A program made the position numbers and the translations under genes. This document shows positions 58,180 through 64,000 of a DNA stretch of 64,000 nt, piece after piece. The stretch's first letter is position 1. Every line of letters starts with the position of its first letter. Under the pieces are notes generated by a model. That model did no database searches. It saw only the letters and a program-made list of their open reading frames with translations, and was not told the DNA's origin. This stretch comes from Zizania palustris (taxonomy: Eukaryota; Streptophyta; Magnoliopsida; Poales; Poaceae): contig JAAALK010000079.1 of the NCBI GenBank assembly GCA_019279435.1, positions 64,676,330-64,740,329 of the forward strand, in the 5' to 3' direction.

Positions 58180-61100
58180 CTAGTTCAGAAAACGGCAGCG
58201 AATGCTATTAAGCGAGTCCACCGGGGCGGCAACGACACCGGCATGCTTGCGGATAGTTGATCTGCAGGGTTTGGGTCTAGAATTCGAGATATCATCCTCA
58301 TGCAATCTAGAGTACTTGTGCAACTTTACAAAATGGTGGAGAATGGACAACCGCTCCATGTCCCGTATCTCGGATGCCAAATCCTGAAACGTTGTTTTCT
58401 CAACTCTGAAATACAAAGAGAAGACCTATAAGCAATTTTGGCAAGTGGCCGAGATTTAAAGTATATTATGCCATAAATTGGAAATGCAATTTTGGGACTG
58501 TCTAAAGAGGCAGGTCTGCAGCTGGTCAAGATGTATGACAACATGAGAATGAGGAGCCTGCCAGTCATAATAAAAGCTCCATACCTTGAGAAGGAACTCT
58601 CCAGCTCATCAAACCTAATGGTGAATGTTTCCAGAACTTCAGATAAGATTTTGTTGTCTTCCTTTCAGAAGTGCTAGTCTGGTTTTGTAGCCTGAGCAAA
58701 TAACACAAGATCACGACTCCCCAAAGATAAATGCAAAATGGGAGTAGTACCAAAGCTATTGGTGATAGCAATAGTCCATATGGTTATGACATATATGTAT
58801 CCCTCTGGTCAAAAATACATCATTTTGGAGATGGACATGGACTACAAAATATAACATTGATCAATAATTTCTATTAATTATGATATATTTGTAAAACCTA
58901 ACAGATTAATAATAGTATAAAAATAATGTACTTTTCGAGATGAATCTAAACATATAATTTTCACGTATATATCCAATCTAAATATTCAAAAAAGACATTT
59001 GATCTTCAAGTTTTTAAAATTTGACCAATGGTATGTCCAAGACGACAAGTATTTGTGACCAGAGGGAGTATTTAAAACCTGTTGGACTACACTGGGTTCC
59101 TTAATTACATTTTTATGTAACATTAAGTCATTAACATATAGAATTGTAGCTCTTCTGTTAAAACAGGAATCAAATTTCGAACAAAAACTTACATGCTCTC
59201 ACTTTGCAAAAAGTTATTTGAGGCATTGACGAAAGATAGAACTGGGTTGAATGCATCACTAAGGGCCAGTCTTGAAGTTTGGTATACAATCGTTTCGCTG
59301 GAATCGACAGCACTTGATGCCAGAAGTCTAGCTGGCAGAACAGGAAGTATGTAATGAATCAAGCTAGTCGTCAAAGCAAGTCTTTTCTGAGCCTGAGGCA
59401 CGACAGTGCCATTTTTTGTTGTTGTATATTCACTGTATACCTGTAGTGGATAATAGGTTTGTCAACCCAAGTGAAATTGACAAAACAAGAAAAAGGGCTC
59501 TTTTACAACTACGAAAAAAATAACCTTCTCAACCAATCTCCTGGTAGCATGAGCCCAATCCAACTCAGGCGTTCTGCAGTCAGAATATGACAGCAATTAT
59601 TAGGCCATCTAAAATATGTCTGCCAAGTCAAAAGGAATTGTATAGACATTATTCACACACCAGCTCCAAAAAACATTATTTGTAAAACAAAAGTAAGTTG
59701 AACTAAAAGATGTATTATTGGTTATTCAAACAAGGGCATTTCCAATGCAATCAATCAATCAATCATTACCGTCTATGATGCATCTTGCTACCCCCAGACA
59801 TGACTTGTGTATGCCACGCTAAAAGACTTGTTGATGCTCTTTTCCGCTTTTTTGCCGTGAAACCAGCTTATTATCAACGTTGTTAGTGGACAAACCACTA
59901 GGCTGTGAAGCTTTCTTCAGTGAGAGCATGATTCTTTGCTGATTATCAATAACCTGGCTATAACCATTACATTGGTGTTCAGCTGCTTTACTGCAAATGT
60001 TCTCAGAAACATTTTCTTCAAAAGATTCAGGATGGGCGACATCATTCCTTTCGAAACTATCAAGCCCTAAGTGATTCTGTATAGTGCTGTACTCTCTGGT
60101 TAGCTCAACCTTATTAAGCTCTGTTCCTCTGGCAAATGATGAATTGGGGTTATCAGACAAGCCCAGAGCAGGCAGCACGACATGAGCAATCTGTGTCATG
60201 GGCTGCTGCATTTCTAAATGCCCAGTATGGTTTGAAGAACATACTCCATGTAGGGGACAATTTTCCGTCATGTCAGGGCGTTCTTCCCATACACCATTGG
60301 TCACCACTGATCCATCATGACATGTATATGTCCTTTCAGGACAAGATTGACCATCCAAAATAGTAGTGAACTCCAGAACAGGATTAACAACATTATCAGT
60401 AAATTCATATCTAGTACCACACGAGGCACTTTGTTGCTCATGCGGTAAAATATGCTCATCTGTGGGCAAGCGATCACCACTTTCCCACAGGCTATTCATT
60501 GGATTGGGCCGACAAAAAGGTAGAGGCAAAACAGAACTTGGTGTTGTTTCCCATTGAGATGCTGAAGTGCAAAATAAACCAATTGTTTGAGAACTAGAAT
60601 GACAATGTTGAGGACAAGAAGATCCATCAGATGTAGCTGACTGAGGGGCCCCAGCTTGCATATAAGGAACAGTGTTATTGAAGCATGTTGTGGCAACACT
60701 TTCCTCTAATCTATCCTTTTTATCAAGGTTAACAAAAATTTCACTGCATTTCATCACATTCAGTTTATCAGAAGATGGAAAATTCAAAAAATACAGTCAT
60801 GCAGAATTTCAGAACTACAATTGTAATTCTATGCCAGAAAGGTTGCAGGTTTCAAGTTTAAACTAAGAAAAAAATTGTGAGTTTATGACAAATGATATGA
60901 GAAAGTATCAGGTTTACCTTTTGTGGAATATTTCATATGTTTGTGAAAAGGCATCAGCATCACTCATTGCACTAAATGAATTTAGAAGTGAATCAATTTC
61001 CATTTGTTCTTCAGATTCATAGAGGCCATGTAGCTTTTCTGTATCATTGCCAGCAGATCCATCAATAGTGATTACGGATGAATTAAACTGTTCACAGAAT

Positions 61101-62014
61101 ACTTTATTCTGCCTATCCTGGGTACTTGGCATCAAAGCAAAAGTTTCAGCATTACCTCCTGTTGTCCATTCAGCAGAATGCAGTCCATCTCGATGTTGAC
61201 AAATGTGGCTTCTTGTTGCCCCTCTCTGGTGAGGCAATCTAAGCTCTGAAGATGGTTTGTCCTGCTCGTTATTATTCATATGGGGATCAACAAAGTTCTG
61301 TAAGTTACAAACAGTGCTACTAATTGTGAATGTGGCCTCAGCCTCTCCAGGGAAGGGCAAAAAATTTGAGGTAAACGATGGACTTGTCAAGCAGCCACTG
61401 TCCCAGACAACTTGATTTTGCATGGTATTCCCACCTGAAAGTTCTGTATTACTGAAAGTCAAGTCGCTGCAATCTTCATTGAGACCATTATTACTGTTAG
61501 ACACTTCCAAAGATTCTTCCATAAGAGCAGTCCAACGACCGTCCCTTGTGCCTGCAATGGGGTCATTTCTTTGCAAAGGGCTAATATATGGATAAGTTCC
61601 AGGTATTGTGCTACAGCTACTACCAAATGAGATAGTTCTATCATCATAACTATCAGTATCATATGAAGTTATATCTTCAGCAAGATCAAGACAGGATGCA
61701 TTAGAAGGGATTCTGCGATGCACAATATCTAGGTTATCGTTTTGCATCTGCATTCCTTCAAATTGTCCAAGCCAAAGAGGTCTCAAAAAGCGGTCAAACT
61801 GATGGCATTCTCCCAACGCAACAGAAGCACTGTTCAGACCTAACTCTGGAACTGGCGCTGAAAAGGTTTTTGCTTCAAAGTCCTGCCCAGAAACTGAATA
61901 CCTGTGCTGTAATACTCGATTTGAGAATCCATGATTAATGTCGTGTTGAAAACCAGACGTACTTTGGGTGACGGGCAAATCTGTTATACTGGATTCATCT
62001 GCTTTTGCCAACAT
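58180..62014 (-). CDS. Plant dentin-sialophosphoprotein-like protein (function unknown)
   Basis: Six exons: 60918-62014, 59770-60743, 59525-59573, 59193-59440, 58585-58691, 58180-58405. With the phases respected the product is about 900 residues. The first two thirds are low-complexity, Ser/Asn/Gln-rich and acidic, without a domain. The last third is conserved: KRKRASTSLLAWHTQV, ELDWAHATRRLVEKV, PQAQKRLALTTSLIHYILP, LEDSF-like ELESSF and FQDLASEIRDMERLSI. By recall this matches plant proteins labelled dentin sialophosphoprotein-like (At5g07980 type); the role is unknown, and the KRKR cluster suggests the nucleus. Start 62014 is the first ATG in the open exon; an upstream coding exon is possible. 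Two exons are each one base short: an A-run at about 59847 and an A-run at about 58664, which breaks the frame twice. Confidence 0.7.
58800..59068. mobile_element. Stowaway MITE in intron of the DSPP-like gene
   Basis: Inverted termini TCCCTCTGGTCAAAAATAC and GTATTTGTGACCAGAGGGAG, flanked by TA on both sides (58798-58799 and 59069-59070). Length 269 bp. The terminus is a Stowaway variant of the CTCCCTCCGTCC consensus. Confidence 0.8.
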
Positions 62015-62700
62015 TTCAGTATACTCACTAGACCGGCACTGCAACTGCACAAACAATGGTTCCCAGAAACTTGAAACAGTACTGCAGTAGTGTTTTTAAT
62101 TGTTCAGCGTGATACAATAAAACCCTATCATAGCCGAACCTTGCTAGTAAGTAAAATTTACGATTCATTTTCTAAAAAAAACAAGTAAGCTAGCATTCAG
62201 CATCTTAACAAAGCAAAGCTACCGACAGTCCTACACCAACATTGCTCCCGATCATGTATTACTATTACTGCTGGTGAACCTCCACCGATGTAACCAGTTA
62301 GCCCGCGACAGGAAAAAAATGATTTTGAGTGACACATCGAAGCAAATACTAGAAAGGTAAGGCAGAGCTACCCGCTAACGTTAAAGACCCCAAAACCCCA
62401 AGCTCAATACGCTTCTAACTAAACCCCAAAATTAACTGAGCTAAGAAATAAACGCGCACACCGTGAAATCACTCAAATCAGCACGAGAGAACATACTTAC
62501 AGTTCAGAGCTCAACCTTACGGATTATACAGCTAAAGCTTATTAAGATACCAAAATAAGCGTCCGCGCGAGCTGAAGCTAGCAATCATAGCGGTGCATAC
62601 CAAATAAATGGCGACGGAGGCGGTGAGGCACAGCGTTGGTGCTACGTAGAGCTCCTCCTCCTCCCCGGGGCGCCGGTAGCTCGGGGGTTAGGGTTTTGAG
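62015..62700 (-). promoter_or_regulatory. 5' UTR exon, leader intron and promoter of DSPP-like gene
   Basis: A likely leader exon ends at 62601 (minus strand), where ATTTATTTG is followed by GTATGCACC. The acceptor is at 62039-62046, just before the long coding exon. The region upstream of 62605 is GC-rich and contains AACCCTAA-type words (about 62688-62695). The 37-base sequence covering the donor is repeated at 62744-62780. Confidence 0.45.
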
Positions 62701-62780
62701 CTGGCGAGCAAGAGAGACTGGGAGAGAGAGAGAAGCAGCAAGAGAGCTGAAGCTAGCAATCATAGCGGTGCATACCAAAT
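62569..62780. repeat. 37-bp exact direct repeat, 175-bp spacing
   Basis: The sequence starting GAGCTGAAGCTAGCAATCAT and ending GGTGCATACCAAAT occurs identically at 62569-62605 and 62744-62780. The material between is single-copy here. Perfect identity means a recent event or an assembly duplication. Confidence 0.85.
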
Positions 62781-63840
62781 TTGCTTTGACTTTTCAGTGC
62801 TCGGAACGAAGCAGTGGACCCGGGCCGTGGCCCGCGTGGGCCCAGCCCAAGCCAATTAACCTATAAAAATGTTGTTTCTCTCTCTCCGTTTCTGCTCCTC
62901 CTGGTTCCGTCCATGACTCTGTTCAGTTCCGTTTCAAATCCGAGAGCAGGCCTGTGGTGGTCATGAATCATGATGTTACGAATGAAGGTGCTCGGTGCTC
63001 CAGGGCAAAGGGTCGATGTCGAAAGACAATAAGTGATTAGGGTTCGTGACAAATTGTTCAAAGCTACAGAACTAACAAAAGGCAGTACTTTACGAATTGA
63101 TTTCAAAACTAGAAGATAGAAAATGTAGATATTAAACAAGAATAGGACACATATGAAAAAATAAACATTGATTTGTTTCTTAGAGGGAATTACTCTTATA
63201 ATGTGGCTCCACCACTAGTTCAGAGATATGTATTTATTTATATGTACAACCTCATAAGGATGTTCTTCCAGACCTACTCATACACGTTATGAAGGATGCT
63301 GCTCGATGTTCCATGTTCTGAATTTTCACTGACAAACCGTATATGTTATAAAAGGCCAGGTCTGAATTTTTCTTATTGTCCATATGAACTGTATGATGCT
63401 ATTCAGATGTCCAAGGAACATTGAGTTCTCCCGGAGAAATACTCGAGAGCCAATAAAAGGGCAGTTCTGAATTTCTCTTATTTTCCTCATGCTCACATCT
63501 AGACTACTGCAATCAAATGCAGATATCGTGTGACATCTCCTTCCCTTAGTATATGTTATTACATTGCTTGTTTTGCAGGCCTAACATGACATAGACAGCA
63601 ATGTGGTCTGCAATTTGGGTAATTTATATAAACGATTGTTAAGATAACCTTTTCTTGGAAAACAAGAAACTTACGTCAACAGATTACATACTTGCTGATG
63701 CAATATGAATGATTTGGTGGCCCTTGATACTACAGGCCATTGGACCTGTCAGGCTATATCTATCCACGAGATAAGATATTGCTGTCTTTGATTTCACATG
63801 CTTCTTGTAGCCGTAGACCATTCTAACACAGACAACTTTC
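62781..63840 (+). promoter_or_regulatory. Spacer and UGT promoter
   Basis: No gene is seen. TATATAAA at 63625-63632, 209 bases before the ATG at 63841, is a candidate TATA box. Between 63290 and 63480 a ~50-base motif built on AAAAGG(C/G)CAG(G/T)TCTGAATTT is repeated twice (about 63351 and 63456). 62800-62850 carries GGGCCC words. Confidence 0.4.
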
Positions 63841-64000
63841 ATGGCTGCTGCTACCCAGCCTCATGTCATGGTGCTACCCTTCCCTGCACAAGGCCATGTC
63901 ATCCCGCTCATGGAGCTATCTCATAGGCTTGTTGAGCAAGGCTTCAAGATTGACTTTGTAAACACAGAGTTCAACCATGATCATATCTTCAAGGTCTTGG
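63841..64000 (+). CDS. UDP-glycosyltransferase (family 1), 5' end only
   Basis: The ATG at 63841 opens MAAATQPHVMVLPFPAQGHV, followed by IPLMELSHRLVEQGFKIDFV and NTEFNHDHI, then the window ends. This is the N-terminal acceptor-binding half of plant UGTs: the FPAQGHV motif contains the catalytic His equivalent (about residue 19), and HDHI is typical of the UGT83A branch. These enzymes move glucose from UDP-glucose to small hydrophobic acceptors in the cytosol. The acceptor cannot be inferred, and the PSPG box lies outside the window. Confidence 0.9.
   Translation, partial: MAAATQPHVMVLPFPAQGHVIPLMELSHRLVEQGFKIDFVNTEFNHDHIFKVL

Noticed and set aside
1..64000. tRNA, rRNA or CRISPR features
   Set aside because: No cloverleaf, rRNA-like segment or regularly spaced repeat array was seen; CRISPR is not expected in a plant nuclear genome.

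Overview
This 64 kb window is nuclear DNA from a grass (Poaceae). Genes have short exons with GT-AG introns, and a grass-type SEPALLATA MADS-box gene of the MADS34/PAP2 class is present. First exons are GC-rich, and miniature transposons (Stowaway-, Tourist- and hAT-like) fill introns and spacers. The genus cannot be fixed from sequence alone. One 100-base N run (2396-2495) marks a scaffold gap.

Layout from left to right. 1-2495: repeats (probable LTR end, a clean hAT-like element, a relative of it, the gap). 2667-8388 (-): MADS34/PAP2-type gene. 8389-14154: MADS promoter, then a repeat-rich spacer. 14155-15081 (+): tail-anchored cytochrome b5, convergent with 17321-19903 (-): COBRA-like GPI-anchored wall protein. 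19904-24327: spacer with three Tourist-like MITEs. 24328-26609 (+): mitochondrial carrier (SLC25A44 type). 27779-40591 (+): Ste20/Hippo-type kinase (SIK1-like) with 18 coding exons; a young 5.2 kb Copia element sits in the intron that splits its activation segment. 42251-44090 (+): ribosomal protein uL13 (RPL13a). 44990-45514 (+): a possible unrecognised 71-residue, three-exon gene. 46917-50081 (-): single-exon LRR receptor kinase of the RPK2/TOAD2 type. 53434-57005 (-): seven-helix CAND2/7 (TPRA1-like) protein whose first intron holds a transposon with gene fragments inside. 58180-62014 (-): plant dentin-sialophosphoprotein-like nuclear-type protein. 63841-64000 (+): start of a family-1 UDP-glycosyltransferase, cut by the window end.

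The genes are ordinary neighbours, not a functional cluster. I found no new enzyme system.

The strongest unexpected signal concerns sequence quality or gene decay. Three conserved genes (MADS34, COBRA-like, DSPP-like) and the Copia polyprotein carry single-base frame breaks. Most look like one base lost from a short homopolymer or dinucleotide run. The uL13, carrier, kinase, RPK2 and CAND genes are fully open. Residual assembly indels explain this better than several independent pseudogenes, but reads are needed to decide. Other points of interest are the Pack-type element inside the CAND intron, the very short-LTR Copia, a Helitron with a duplicated 5' end, a foldback element with an exact target duplication, and a GTTAAC-rich block upstream of RPK2.
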